Positions 52,509 to 61,988 are shown, counted from the first letter of the stretch. The stretch: 64,000 nucleotides of DNA from Macellibacteroides fermentans (GCF_013409575.1 NZ_JACCCY010000003.1:62001-126000); one strand, 5' to 3'. The notes: generated by a model not told the origin, from the letters alone. Program-made: numbers and translations.

Positions 52509-53726
52509 ATGAAACGTCTATTTTTTCTTTTTTTATTAATGCCGGGCATTCTCTTTGCTCAAAAAGAAGAACACTATCTGGCTGGTGCTGTCCCGGAAGT
52601 GGACGGAAAGGTTGTATTTTCTAAAACAATCAAAGCCCCTTCCCTATCTCAGGAACAGCTTTACGAAGCCATGTTATCCTGGGCAGGCGATTATTATAAC
52701 GGAGAAAAAAACAGAGTAGTATATCAGAAGCCCGAAGAAGGTGCAATTGCTTGCCTCGGTAACGAATATATCGTATTCAGCAGCTCGGCTCTGTCGCTCG
52801 ACAGGACTACGATCAACTACCTGATGCGTATTGTATGTGTTGACCAGCGTTGCGATTTGGAGATAAGCGGTATACGATACGAATACAATGTTTCTTACCA
52901 GAAACAACCCGAAAAGTATGTGGCTGAAGAGTGGATAACCGACAAGATTGCACTTAGGAATAACAAGTTGCTTCGGGTACCGGGAAAGTTCAGAAAAGGC
53001 ACAATCGATTTGATAGACAAGCTTTTTGTTGATGCGACAAATAAAATTAACGGGCTGGTATCGGCAAGTGCCTCGGCTGCAGCTCCGGTTACAGCGGCTG
53101 TTGTTCCGGCTGTAACATCTCAGACTGCGGTGGTTACACCGGTTGTTCCCATTGCTCCGGTTGTTGCCGCTACACCGCTTATTGCTGCAACAACTACTGC
53201 CGCTGCACAGGCTCAACCCGAAGTTTTACCTGTTCAGGCCAATGTACCTGCCGGATACAAAGCGGTTGCTGCAGATAAAATTCCGGGCAATATCATCCGG
53301 ATGATGCAGAACGACCAGATGATGATTACGGTTTCCAACGGACAGGAAACAGATTTTGCCACGCTTAGCTCGGGAGGTGTAGGTTATGCGTTTAGCAAGC
53401 CGGTTGCCTTCTGTATCACCGAATCCGGTAAACATATCGCCTCGCTGATCGAATCGGCTTCGTCTTATACGCTTTCGTTCTATACCGAAGCCTACAGAGA
53501 TGTTCTCGACAAGAACAAGGATAACCGGAGCAAAGATCCGGATAGAATTCAAAACTCGGGACTTACTCTTATTACTACGTCCAACGGCAACAAGGCTTTT
53601 TCTGAAGCATGGATGATTATCGAATGTAAGAAAATCTCTTTGTCGCAACAAAACGGAACGGCAGGAGCTCCGGTAAATGGAAGCAAAATTCTTTTAGGTG
53701 AAATACAAAATGTATGGATTAAATAA
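52509..53726 (+). CDS. exported DUF4468 protein fused to a flavin-reductase-like domain
   Basis: The 405-residue protein has a signal peptide (GILFAQK) and a DUF4468 domain (about 25-180: VDGKVVFSKTIKAPS, LRVPGKFRKGTIDLIDKLF). An Ala/Val/Pro/Thr-rich linker (about 185-245) joins it to a C-terminal domain (about 250-405). That domain contains FATLSSGGVGYAFSKPVAFC, SYTLSFYTEAYRDVL, a SGLTLITTSNGNKAFSEAW stretch, MIIECKKISL and ILLGEIQNVW, the order expected for a split-barrel flavin-reductase fold. Export, linker and fusion are visible; binding of flavin is inference. Confidence 0.7.
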   Translation: MKRLFFLFLLMPGILFAQKEEHYLAGAVPEVDGKVVFSKTIKAPSLSQEQLYEAMLSWAGDYYNGEKNRVVYQKPEEGAIACLGNEYIVFSSSALSLDRTTINYLMRIVCVDQRCDLEISGIRYEYNVSYQKQPEKYVAEEWITDKIALRNNKLLRVPGKFRKGTIDLIDKLFVDATNKINGLVSASASAAAPVTAAVVPAVTSQTAVVTPVVPIAPVVAATPLIAATTTAAAQAQPEVLPVQANVPAGYKAVAADKIPGNIIRMMQNDQMMITVSNGQETDFATLSSGGVGYAFSKPVAFCITESGKHIASLIESASSYTLSFYTEAYRDVLDKNKDNRSKDPDRIQNSGLTLITTSNGNKAFSEAWMIIECKKISLSQQNGTAGAPVNGSKILLGEIQNVWIK

Positions 53727-53736
53727 AACACTGCAT

Positions 53737-54279
53737 ATGAAACGATTTTTTTTATTACTGTTTTCCATTTTACCAATGATAGTTGCTGCCCAGGGGCATA
53801 AAGGGACTGTGGAGTCTTGCGCCCCTACCCGCGAAGGCAAGGTATTATACAGCGACAAGGTAGAGGTTAAGGATTCCGACCGACAAGAAATATTTCAGTC
53901 CATCCATGCATGGGCGAAAGAAAATTATGGCAAGGATGTATTCATATCCAGTGTTTCGGCCAATAAAAACAAAGGGACCCTGTTCATTGGATCCAAGGTT
54001 GAATTACTGCTGAACGACTCGGAAAAGACAATCGTCAAATATAAAATGAGGATTAATTGTCAGGACAACGGGTATTCTGTAGAGGTTACCGACATTTCTT
54101 ATCAATATAGTCCGGGTGGAGAAGCTAAGGCGAAAACATATCCGGCCGAAGATGTTATTATGGGAAATGGAAAGGGTAATACGGTTACGGCCATTAAAGA
54201 CCCTGTTTTATTCTGCAACGCCACCTATTTCTTTGTAGAGTCGCTGTTTGCGGATGTTTACGACGCGGTTGAAAACTAA
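53737..54279 (+). CDS. exported DUF4468 protein
   Basis: The 180-residue protein starts at the ATG at 53737 (MKRFFLLLFSILPMIVAAQG), with a clear signal peptide; the longer frame overlaps the preceding gene. The rest matches the DUF4468 domain of its neighbour (REGKVLYSDKVEVKDSDRQE, KMRINCQDNGYSVEVTDISY). It lacks a linker and a reductase domain. It lies ten bases after the fused protein, as an adjacent paralogue. Function unknown. Confidence 0.7.
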   Translation: MKRFFLLLFSILPMIVAAQGHKGTVESCAPTREGKVLYSDKVEVKDSDRQEIFQSIHAWAKENYGKDVFISSVSANKNKGTLFIGSKVELLLNDSEKTIVKYKMRINCQDNGYSVEVTDISYQYSPGGEAKAKTYPAEDVIMGNGKGNTVTAIKDPVLFCNATYFFVESLFADVYDAVEN

Positions 54280-54282
54280 ATT

Positions 54283-55380
54283 CTATTCCAGCGTTATGTA
54301 GCACCACATAGGATAGTGGTCCGAATAACGTACTTTGTCCACCGTGCAACGATAGGACTTGATATTGGAAGAGTGCAGGATATTATCTATGCGGAACCAG
54401 AACTTGTTTTGGTTATAGCTTATCCCCAATCCTCTTCCCGATGCAGCAAAAGCATCGACCAGGTTCCCTTGAATGGTGCGGTGGGCATAGGAAATAGGAG
54501 TATCATTAAAATCTCCGCATACCAGCACATACTCTCCTTTAGCCTCCTTTATCTCTTTTGCCACCGTTTCGGCCTGTCCGGCTCTGATCTGAAATGCCGT
54601 ACCCAGCTTTTGCTGCAAAGAGCCCTTCAATTCCGACAAGCCCTCGGATCCCAGATTCCCGATTATCTGCGAGTACTTGGATCGGTCTTCCATCGTAAGC
54701 TTGAATGATTCAAGGTGATTGTTTATCAGGGTTACTTTTTTCCCTTTTACGGTAAGTTCGTGTACTGCCGAACCGTTGAAGGCACTTTTATATTTTATAC
54801 GCCGGCTCTTCTCAATGGGGTATTTGGAAAACAGGGCAATGCCGATGCTTTGATATTTATTGGCATTCAGTTCCACTACCGAACGATAGGGATACATTTT
54901 CAAGGCTTTATTTAATTTCCGGGTGGTTAATCCATTTCCATGCCTGCTGGTCGAATATTCCTGCAGACAAACAATGTCGGCTCCCGAATCGGCAATGTAT
55001 TCGATTATCCGGTTGGGAGAATCGGCTGTATGATTTTTATAAGCAAAACCCATCACATTATAGGTAAGCACCTTCAATGATTCTTCAGGCAGTGGAGTGT
55101 TCATGCTATGAAAAGGAAGATACGAGGTTACTTGTCCCCATGCGATAATAAAGGAGGCTACTCCTATCAAAGCCGACTTCCAGTTTGAAACAACCAGCCA
55201 ATAAAGGATAAAAAGAAAGTTCAGCACCATGAATACAGGGAATGCCAATCCGATATAGGAGAAAACCAAGTGTTTTTCTGGCGAGATGCGGTCGGAGAAA
55301 GCGGATAAAAGAAACAGGAATGCAACCAGAAAATGTCCCATTCCAAAAAGCACATGCAACAACAACTTGAATGTTTTCAT
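54283..55380 (-). CDS. membrane-anchored endonuclease/exonuclease/phosphatase family protein
   Basis: The 365-residue protein has three N-terminal hydrophobic segments (to about 105) and an EEP domain: LKVLTYNVMGF, DIVCLQEYS with the metal-binding glutamate, INNHLESFKLTM, VLVCGDFNDTPISY and the C-terminal SDHYPMWCYI with the catalytic histidine. Substrates of membrane EEP proteins include lipids and nucleic acids; not resolved here. It follows the rhomboid pair by 12 bases on the same strand. Confidence 0.85.
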   Translation of the reverse strand: MKTFKLLLHVLFGMGHFLVAFLFLLSAFSDRISPEKHLVFSYIGLAFPVFMVLNFLFILYWLVVSNWKSALIGVASFIIAWGQVTSYLPFHSMNTPLPEESLKVLTYNVMGFAYKNHTADSPNRIIEYIADSGADIVCLQEYSTSRHGNGLTTRKLNKALKMYPYRSVVELNANKYQSIGIALFSKYPIEKSRRIKYKSAFNGSAVHELTVKGKKVTLINNHLESFKLTMEDRSKYSQIIGNLGSEGLSELKGSLQQKLGTAFQIRAGQAETVAKEIKEAKGEYVLVCGDFNDTPISYAHRTIQGNLVDAFAASGRGLGISYNQNKFWFRIDNILHSSNIKSYRCTVDKVRYSDHYPMWCYITLE

Positions 55381-55392
55381 ACTTTCTGTGGG

Positions 55393-56283
55393 TTACTTTT
55401 TACTGGCATCAAACAATTGCTTTTTCTCATTATCCGATAAACTCTCGTAACCGGAACGTTTCAGTTTATCCAGAATTCTATCAATCCCTTCTTGTTCCTG
55501 ATGTTTGCGGGCATTATAATCCCGATCAGTTTCAGCACGTCGGTGTGTAACTTTCATTCTGGGTTTACGTCGCAACAGATTTACAACAAAATCAATTATT
55601 TTATTGAATGGAGCGGTAAGGTCTTTTCCTTTATGGTATTGCGAAGCATAAAGAATACCGGCAAGGGCTCCTCCGATATGTGCGATATGACCTCCGGCAT
55701 TGTCGGACGTTATTGCCAGCAAATCGATTCCCAAAGTAAACAAGGCAAGATAGATCAGCTTGATCCGGCCGATAAGCAAAAGAGAGATCTCCATGTCTTT
55801 CTTATAAAAGGAGACTGCAAACACAATTGCCATAACCGAAGCCGAAGCGCCCATTAAAGTACTATGAGCCGCTACATTGCTGAAATAGGGAAAGAAGTTA
55901 TACGAAACGATATACAATAAAGCTCCTGCCAATCCACCTATTACGTATAACCCACCCAACTGACGTTCGCTGAAAAAGTTCAGAAACAGTCCGCCGAACC
56001 AATACAACCAAAGCATATTGAATATTATATGCAGAAAGTCAAAATGGGTGAACATATAGGTCAACAACGTCCAGGGGCGATACAACAACTGAATTGGAGA
56101 CGAAGGCACCTGCAACCAGAAGAGCACAGTGTCTGCATTCATATTAAACAAGATGAATGCAACCGACAGTAATCTTACAATCAGAAACAGTCCAACGTTA
56201 ATATAGATCAGCTTGGAAAGGATGCTTCCCTGGTTGAAGTTATATTTTATTTTAGAGATAAAATCTTCCATTGTCATTGTCAT
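55393..56283 (-). CDS. rhomboid family intramembrane protease (second of a pair)
   Basis: The 296-residue protein has six membrane helices with the catalytic serine in MGASASV (about 150) and a histidine in HIAHIGGALAGILY (about 205). A charged C-terminal tail of about 75 residues (MKVTHRRAETDRDYN) follows, which is absent from the first rhomboid. The start region has three in-frame ATGs six bases apart (56283, 56277, 56271). It overlaps the preceding rhomboid gene by 32 bases from the first ATG. Confidence 0.85.
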   Translation of the reverse strand: MTMTMEDFISKIKYNFNQGSILSKLIYINVGLFLIVRLLSVAFILFNMNADTVLFWLQVPSSPIQLLYRPWTLLTYMFTHFDFLHIIFNMLWLYWFGGLFLNFFSERQLGGLYVIGGLAGALLYIVSYNFFPYFSNVAAHSTLMGASASVMAIVFAVSFYKKDMEISLLLIGRIKLIYLALFTLGIDLLAITSDNAGGHIAHIGGALAGILYASQYHKGKDLTAPFNKIIDFVVNLLRRKPRMKVTHRRAETDRDYNARKHQEQEGIDRILDKLKRSGYESLSDNEKKQLFDASKK

Positions 56284-56980
56284 TCTTTCTCCAGTAACGA
56301 ATCAGGAAGTATCCGAAAAGCATTCCTCCCAGGTGGGCAAAATGAGCGACGTTATCTCCGCCGAAGTTAGCCACACCCATAAACAGCTCTGCAAGTCCGT
56401 AAAAAACTACAAAATATTTAGCCTTAATGGGTACGGGAATAAACATCAGGTACAGGGGAACATTGGGGAATAACATCCCGAATGCAAGCAAAATACCAAA
56501 CACAGAACCGGATGCGCCAATTGTCACAAAATAATTCATGTATTCGCTCTTGGATATGATCTGCTCGCCATTCAGATTAATGTAATCCTGCGAAGCAAAA
56601 ACAAGTTCGCGTAGATTGAAGAACCATACAGCCTCCTGCACTACTGCAGCACCCAGTCCGGATACGATGTAAAATATCAGAAAACGTTTAGGTCCCCACA
56701 CATTTTCAAGTACGCGGCCAAACATGTATACGGCAAACATGTTGAAGAAAACATGCGACAACGAACTTGTATCGTGAAGAAACATATAAGAGATAAACTG
56801 AAAAGCATAAAAATCGGTTGCCCACGGAAAATGCAATCCTCCTATATGAATAAGGTCAATCCCAATGCGCGGCAAAACAATGCTCGCCATCCAGAAAAGC
56901 AGATTGATTATTATAATATTTTTCGTTACTACCGGAATCCTGCTAAGGAATCCTGATCCTTCTTGATTTATCATAAGCAA
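56252..56980 (-). CDS. rhomboid family intramembrane protease (first of a pair)
   Basis: The 242-residue protein has a rhomboid core: LHDTSSLSHVFFNMFAVYMF, the catalytic serine in TIGASGSVFGILLAFG and the histidine in HFAHLGGMLFGYFLI. Rhomboids cleave proteins within or near the membrane. It is transcribed first, with a -7 box at 56991-56998 (TACCTTTG on the minus strand), and overlaps the second rhomboid gene. Confidence 0.88.
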   Translation of the reverse strand: MLMINQEGSGFLSRIPVVTKNIIIINLLFWMASIVLPRIGIDLIHIGGLHFPWATDFYAFQFISYMFLHDTSSLSHVFFNMFAVYMFGRVLENVWGPKRFLIFYIVSGLGAAVVQEAVWFFNLRELVFASQDYINLNGEQIISKSEYMNYFVTIGASGSVFGILLAFGMLFPNVPLYLMFIPVPIKAKYFVVFYGLAELFMGVANFGGDNVAHFAHLGGMLFGYFLIRYWRKNDNDNGRFYL

Positions 56981-56990
56981 ATATTTACGG

Positions 56991-56998
56991 CAAAGGTA
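56991..56998 (-). promoter_or_regulatory. -7 promoter box of the rhomboid-EEP operon
   Basis: Minus-strand TACCTTTG ends 11 bases before the ATG at 56980, giving a very short leader. Confidence 0.45.
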
Positions 56999-57157
56999 AA
57001 ATTATTTTCTATATAGCCAGCCATACCCGTAGGCATTTTATAGAGGCACAATCTCCTATTCCCACAGAAAACAGGCCTTTTAAAGGCCATTTTTATCAAA
57101 AAAACGCCCTTAATAAAAGGAAAAAATAGCTCATAGTCAAAAAAAGTTTATAAATCT

Positions 57158-57187
57158 TTTGTTATATTTAAAATAAAGGTAACTTTG
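57158..57187 (+). promoter_or_regulatory. promoter of the HU gene
   Basis: TTTG at 57158-57161, an 18-base spacer and TAACTTTG at 57180-57187. The ATG is at 57242. Confidence 0.55.
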
Positions 57188-57241
57188 AAGCCGACAATAA
57201 GCTATCGGTCCATTGTTTAATATATTAACTATCAAACCATC

Positions 57242-57514
57242 ATGAACAAAACAGAATTTATTAATGCCGTTGCTGAGCAATCGGGATTAAGCAAAGTTGA
57301 CTCTAAGAAAGCTGTTGAGGCTTTCATCCAAACAATCTCTAACGAAATGAAAGAAGGTGGAAAAATTTCCCTTCTTGGTTTTGGTTCGTTCTCAACTACT
57401 GAAAAAGCCGCACGTAAAGGAGTTAATCCTAAAACGAAAGAAGTTATCGACATTCCTGCTCGTAAAGTTGTGAAATTTAAGGCTGGTGCTGAACTAACCG
57501 ACAAGATCAAGTAA
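57242..57514 (+). CDS. histone-like DNA-binding protein HU
   Basis: This is a standard 90-residue HU: MNKTEFINAVAEQSGLSK, SLLGFGSFSTTEKAARKG, the intercalating-arm region GVNPKTKEVIDIPARK and a C-terminal FKAGAELTDKI. It compacts and bends chromosomal DNA. It differs from the HU-like cassette protein at 14835 in length. It has a strong terminator. Confidence 0.93.
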   Translation: MNKTEFINAVAEQSGLSKVDSKKAVEAFIQTISNEMKEGGKISLLGFGSFSTTEKAARKGVNPKTKEVIDIPARKVVKFKAGAELTDKIK

Positions 57515-57530
57515 GAAATTTTCGTATGAT

Positions 57531-57569
57531 AAAAAAAGGATGCAATAGGAATTGCATCCTTTTTTTTTA
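57531..57569 (+). terminator. terminator after HU
   Basis: A perfect 12-bp or longer stem (57535-57546 with 57551-57562) is followed by a T run. Confidence 0.88.
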
Positions 57570-57587
57570 TACCTCTCCGTAAAGTGT

Positions 57588-57595
57588 TATCTTTG
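57588..57595 (+). promoter_or_regulatory. -7 promoter box of argS
   Basis: TATCTTTG at 57588-57595, 33 bases before the ATG at 57629. Confidence 0.5.
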
Positions 57596-57628
57596 CAGGA
57601 AAAATAACGAACATATAGACAGAAGCAT

Positions 57629-59422
57629 ATGGTCATCGAACAACAGATTGCGAGTACAATTGTATCCGGGATAAAAGAGCTCTACGGAACAGAAATAGAC
57701 GGAGCTCAGATTCAGCTTGGAAAAACAAAAAAGGAGTTTAAAGGACACCTTACGCTGGTGGTATTTCCTTTTTTAAAAATATCCAGAAAATCTCCCGAAC
57801 AAACGGCACAGGATTTGGGAAAGTATCTTCTTGAAAATGAACCTGCCGTTGCCGACTTTAACGTTATCAAAGGTTTCCTGAACCTTACGATTTCGGCTTC
57901 TTGCTGGATCGAGCTATTAAACACAATCCACAGCAGCCCCTCCTTTGGGACCGTTGAAGCTACGGAGACTTCGCCATTGGTGATGATTGAGTATTCTTCG
58001 CCTAATACAAATAAGCCTCTGCATTTGGGTCACGTACGCAATAATTTACTTGGCTATAGCCTTGCTGAAATTATGAAGGCAAACGGATACAAAGTAGTTA
58101 AAACTAATATTGTAAACGACCGAGGAATTCATATATGCAAATCGATGCTTGCCTGGAAAAAGTGGGGTGAGGGAGCTACTCCTGAATCTGCAGGGAAAAA
58201 AGGGGACCATCTGATTGGCGATTTTTATGTTTTGTTCGACAAGAAATACAAACAGGAACTTGCTGAACTTCAGGAAAGCGGACTCTCGAAGGAAGAGGCC
58301 GAAGCTAAGTCGGCATTGATGGCGGAAGCCCGTGAGATGTTGCTTAAATGGGAGGCCGGCGATAAAGAGGTGATTGACTTATGGACGATGATGAACAACT
58401 GGGTCTATGCCGGGTTCGATGAAACTTACAAACGAATGGGGGTTGACTTCGACAAGATTTACTACGAATCTCAGACCTATCTGGAAGGGAAAGGGAAAGT
58501 GCTTGAAGGTTTGGAGAAGGGTGTGTTCTATCGCAGGGAAGATGGTTCGGTTTGGGCCGACCTTACGGGCGACGGACTGGATGAAAAACTTTTGCTCCGA
58601 GCAGATGGTACTTCTGTATACATGACACAGGATATCGGTACCGCCAAACTTCGATTTGACGATTACCCTATCAATAAGATGATATACGTTGTGGGTAACG
58701 AACAAAATTATCACTTCCAGGTACTGTCTATCCTATTGGATAAATTGGGCTTTGAATTTGGTAAAGGGTTGGTTCATTTCTCTTACGGCATGGTTGAACT
58801 GCCCGAAGGAAAAATGAAAAGCCGAGAAGGAACTGTTGTAGATGCCGACGATCTGATGGAAGAGATGATCTCCACAGCACGCGAAATATCCCAGGAATTA
58901 GGGAAACTGGACGGATTAACAACCCAGGAGGCCGAGAAGATCGCTTCAATGGTAGGACTTGGCTCCCTGAAATACTTTATCCTGAAGGTTGATCCGCGTA
59001 AGAACATGACATTCAACCCGAAAGAATCCATCGATTTTAATGGAAACACCGGACCGTTCATACAATACACTTACGCCCGTATCTGTTCGGTTCTTCGCAA
59101 AGCTGCCGAACAAGGTATCACTCTGCCAAACCAGCTGGCGGCGAATATCGCTCTTTCTGAAAAAGAAGAGGGACTTATCCAACTCACATCAGATTTCGAA
59201 TCGGTTGTTAAAGATGCAGGAAACGAATACAGTCCGGCTATCATAGCCAACTATGTATACGACCTGGTTAAAGAATACAATCAGTTCTACCATGATTTTT
59301 CTATCTTGCGCGAAGAGAATGAAGATGTGAAGGTATTTCGTCTGGTTCTATCGGCCAATGTTGCCAAGGTGGTTAAAAAGGGTATGTCCTTGCTTGGAAT
59401 TGAAGTTCCGGAAAGAATGTAA
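57629..59422 (+). CDS. argS: arginyl-tRNA synthetase ArgS
   Basis: The 597-residue class I synthetase has the HIGH motif as HLGH (SSPNTNKPLHLGHVRNN, about residues 130-136), the IVNDRGIHICKS segment and the KMSKS-like GKMKSREGTVV (about 390). The C-terminal anticodon-binding helical domain ends with VVKKGMSLLGIEVPERM. It charges tRNA-Arg. Length is typical. Confidence 0.96.
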   Translation: MVIEQQIASTIVSGIKELYGTEIDGAQIQLGKTKKEFKGHLTLVVFPFLKISRKSPEQTAQDLGKYLLENEPAVADFNVIKGFLNLTISASCWIELLNTIHSSPSFGTVEATETSPLVMIEYSSPNTNKPLHLGHVRNNLLGYSLAEIMKANGYKVVKTNIVNDRGIHICKSMLAWKKWGEGATPESAGKKGDHLIGDFYVLFDKKYKQELAELQESGLSKEEAEAKSALMAEAREMLLKWEAGDKEVIDLWTMMNNWVYAGFDETYKRMGVDFDKIYYESQTYLEGKGKVLEGLEKGVFYRREDGSVWADLTGDGLDEKLLLRADGTSVYMTQDIGTAKLRFDDYPINKMIYVVGNEQNYHFQVLSILLDKLGFEFGKGLVHFSYGMVELPEGKMKSREGTVVDADDLMEEMISTAREISQELGKLDGLTTQEAEKIASMVGLGSLKYFILKVDPRKNMTFNPKESIDFNGNTGPFIQYTYARICSVLRKAAEQGITLPNQLAANIALSEKEEGLIQLTSDFESVVKDAGNEYSPAIIANYVYDLVKEYNQFYHDFSILREENEDVKVFRLVLSANVAKVVKKGMSLLGIEVPERM

Positions 59423-59428
59423 TTTTTT

Positions 59429-59491
59429 CAATGTTATATATACAAAAGAGGCGCTTCCAATGGAAGCGCCTCTTTTGTATATATAACATTG
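59429..59491. terminator. 30-bp perfect inverted repeat with 3-base loop, bidirectional terminator
   Basis: Arms 59429-59458 and 59462-59491 are exact reverse complements of 30 bases each. The GC-rich inner part and AT-rich outer part form a very long stem between convergent argS and topA. It is longer than required for termination. Confidence 0.9.
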
Positions 59492-59493
59492 TA

Positions 59494-61836
59494 TTATTCT
59501 TTCTTTCGTGTTGCCTTTTTCTTTGTAGTCTTCTTATCCGGGGCTTCTTCGATGATTTTCATGCATTCCTCGTACGTAAGTTTCTGAGGATCGGTATTCT
59601 TTGGAATTTTATAATTACTCTTCTTATAAGCAATATAAGCCCCGAAACGTCCGTTCAAAATCTGAAGTTCCGGTTCTTCCTCGAAAGATTTGATGAATCG
59701 TTGTTCTTCCTGTATCCTTTTTTTCTCAATAAGCTCGATGGCTTCGTCCAACTTAATCGTATATGGATTCAACTCTTTCGGAATCGTAACGAATTTATTG
59801 TTGTGACGGATAAACGGACCGAAACGTCCGATTGCGGCTATAACCTCTTCGTTTTCGAATTCGCCTACCTTACGGGGCAGATCAAACAATTTCAATGCCT
59901 CCTCCAGAGTGATTGTTTCGATGGACTGATCCTTCATCAATGCGGCAAAAGCAGGTTTAGGTGCTTTTTTATCGTCCGGGAATGCTTGTCCCATCTGAAC
60001 ACAAGGACCGTACCGGCTGATCTTTACAAACACAGGCTTACCACTTTTCGGATCAATACCAAGTTCTCTCTCCCCAACCTTATGATCTGTTTTACTGGTC
60101 ATTGCCTCGTCAACGATTGGGTGGAAAATTTTATAAAAATTATCGATAACGCGTGTCCATTCCATTTCGCCGTCGGCAATGGAGTCGAACTCCTTTTCAA
60201 CGTTGGCGGTAAAATTATAATCCAGAATATTGGGAAAATATTCAAGTAAAAAGTCGTTTACCACAATTCCTATATCCGTTGGCATAAGCTTGTTACGATC
60301 TGCTCCAACAGTTTCGCTTTTTTGTGCTTCCGAAATCTTTTCCTTTCGTAAAGAAATTACAGTAAAGTTGCGCTCCTCTCCTGCTTTATCACCCTTGACA
60401 ACATAACCTCTGGTTTGTACCGTCTGAATAGTAGGTGCATAGGTTGAAGGTCTGCCGATACCCAACTCCTCCAATCGTCTAACCAGACTGGCTTCCGTAT
60501 ATCTGGGGGGACGTTGCGTAAATCTTTCGGTAGCTTTAACCTCATCCAGCACAAGAATATCATTCAGGTTAACAGCTGGTAAAAGTCCGTTTTCCTGTTC
60601 TTTCTCATTTTCATCGTCCATGCTTTCGCGATACACCTGTAAGAAGCCATCGAAAACGATTACCTCTCCCGTAGCCTGGAACTTATCCTTCCATCCGGGG
60701 AAGCTGACAGAAATAGTTGTTTTCTCCAATTCGGCATCAGCCATTTGAGACGCCAATGTTCTCTTACGGATCAGCTCGTACAATTTTTTCTCCTGAGCGG
60801 AACCTCCCGCCTCTACCCGATCGATATATGTAGGGCGTATGGCCTCGTGAGCCTCTTGTGCTCCTTTAGATTTGGTATGATATTGGCGGAATTTATAATA
60901 CTTCTCGCCGTAGGTGTTAACAATTTCCTCTTTGGATGTTCCCAATGCCAAATCGCTTAGATTTACTGAGTCGGTACGCATATAGGTTATCATCCCCGAT
61001 TCATATAACTTTTGAGCAATCGACATGGTTTGAGATACCGAATAACCCAACTTACGGGCAGCTTCCTGCTGTAAGGTAGAGGTGGTAAAAGGAGGAGCCG
61101 GAGATTTCTTTAACGGCTTCTTCGTTATATCGTCAATCTGGAACGATGCAGTCTTGCATTGGTTCAACAAACTGATAACCTCCTCTTTTGTCTTCAAACG
61201 TTTGTTCAACTCCGCTTTCAGTACAGTAGATCCGTCCGGCAGAATAAAATTGGCAATCACACGGTAAGCAGCCTCGCTCACAAAAGCGTTTATCTCCCGT
61301 TCACGTTCAACAATCAAACGGACAGCAACCGACTGAACCCTACCGGCAGACAAAGCTGGTCTTACCTTCCTCCAAAGAACCGGAGACAGCTCAAATCCCA
61401 CAATACGATCCAGCACACGCCGTGCTTGTTGAGCATCCACCAGATTAAGATTTATATCACGGGGGGTCTCAATAGCATGCAAAATAGCCGTCTTGGTAAT
61501 TTCATGAAATACGATTCGTTTCGTGTTTTCGGGTTTCAAGCCCAACACTTCGTATAAATGCCACGATATAGCTTCTCCTTCGCGGTCTTCATCGGATGCG
61601 AGCCAGACTTGTTCCGCTTGCTTCGCTTCACTCTTTAATTCGGACACCAACTTTTTCTTATCTGCAGGTACAACGTACTTGGGAAGATAATTTTTTTTCG
61701 TGTCAATACTGAATTCTTTAGGATTTAAATCGCGTATATGGCCATAACTAGACATCACCTTAAACTCTTTTCCAAGAAATTTCTCGATGGTCTTAGCCTT
61801 GGCCGGGGATTCTACTATTACCAGGTTTTTATGCAT
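59494..61836 (-). CDS. topA: DNA topoisomerase I TopA
   Basis: The 780-residue protein has the TOPRIM domain (LVIVESPAKAKTIEKFLG; ASDEDREGEAISWHL) and the catalytic tyrosine in GMITYMRTDSVNLS near residue 285. The C-terminus has several non-zinc Topo repeat segments (GRFGPFIRHNNKF, GRFGAYIAYKKSNY) and a lysine-rich tail. The start is M12 of the frame at 61836; the frame start at 61869 lies within the promoter box (61867-61874). It relaxes negative supercoils. Confidence 0.93.
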   Translation of the reverse strand: MHKNLVIVESPAKAKTIEKFLGKEFKVMSSYGHIRDLNPKEFSIDTKKNYLPKYVVPADKKKLVSELKSEAKQAEQVWLASDEDREGEAISWHLYEVLGLKPENTKRIVFHEITKTAILHAIETPRDINLNLVDAQQARRVLDRIVGFELSPVLWRKVRPALSAGRVQSVAVRLIVEREREINAFVSEAAYRVIANFILPDGSTVLKAELNKRLKTKEEVISLLNQCKTASFQIDDITKKPLKKSPAPPFTTSTLQQEAARKLGYSVSQTMSIAQKLYESGMITYMRTDSVNLSDLALGTSKEEIVNTYGEKYYKFRQYHTKSKGAQEAHEAIRPTYIDRVEAGGSAQEKKLYELIRKRTLASQMADAELEKTTISVSFPGWKDKFQATGEVIVFDGFLQVYRESMDDENEKEQENGLLPAVNLNDILVLDEVKATERFTQRPPRYTEASLVRRLEELGIGRPSTYAPTIQTVQTRGYVVKGDKAGEERNFTVISLRKEKISEAQKSETVGADRNKLMPTDIGIVVNDFLLEYFPNILDYNFTANVEKEFDSIADGEMEWTRVIDNFYKIFHPIVDEAMTSKTDHKVGERELGIDPKSGKPVFVKISRYGPCVQMGQAFPDDKKAPKPAFAALMKDQSIETITLEEALKLFDLPRKVGEFENEEVIAAIGRFGPFIRHNNKFVTIPKELNPYTIKLDEAIELIEKKRIQEEQRFIKSFEEEPELQILNGRFGAYIAYKKSNYKIPKNTDPQKLTYEECMKIIEEAPDKKTTKKKATRKKE

Positions 61837-61866
61837 ATTTTCTGCTTTCTCGTTCGAAATCGGGTA

Positions 61867-61874
61867 CAAACTTA
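61867..61874 (-). promoter_or_regulatory. -7 promoter box of topA
   Basis: The minus strand reads TAAGTTTG 31 bases before the ATG at 61836. Confidence 0.4.
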
Positions 61875-61980
61875 CATAATTATTTACGAAATCTCACTAA
61901 ATCAATAAAAAAACCATTTTTTACATCGGCTCCACTGGCCACCAACAAAGTACTTTGTGGCGAATATTCTTCATTTTTTT

Positions 61981-61988
61981 TATCTTTG
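61981..61988 (+). promoter_or_regulatory. -7 promoter box of the TPR gene
   Basis: TATCTTTG; a TTTG at 61954-61957 is 23 bases upstream, slightly longer than usual. Confidence 0.4.

Noticed and set aside
59431-60249. A 272-residue rightward frame starting in the argS-topA hairpin
   Set aside because: It starts within the 63-base terminator hairpin and is antisense to topA.
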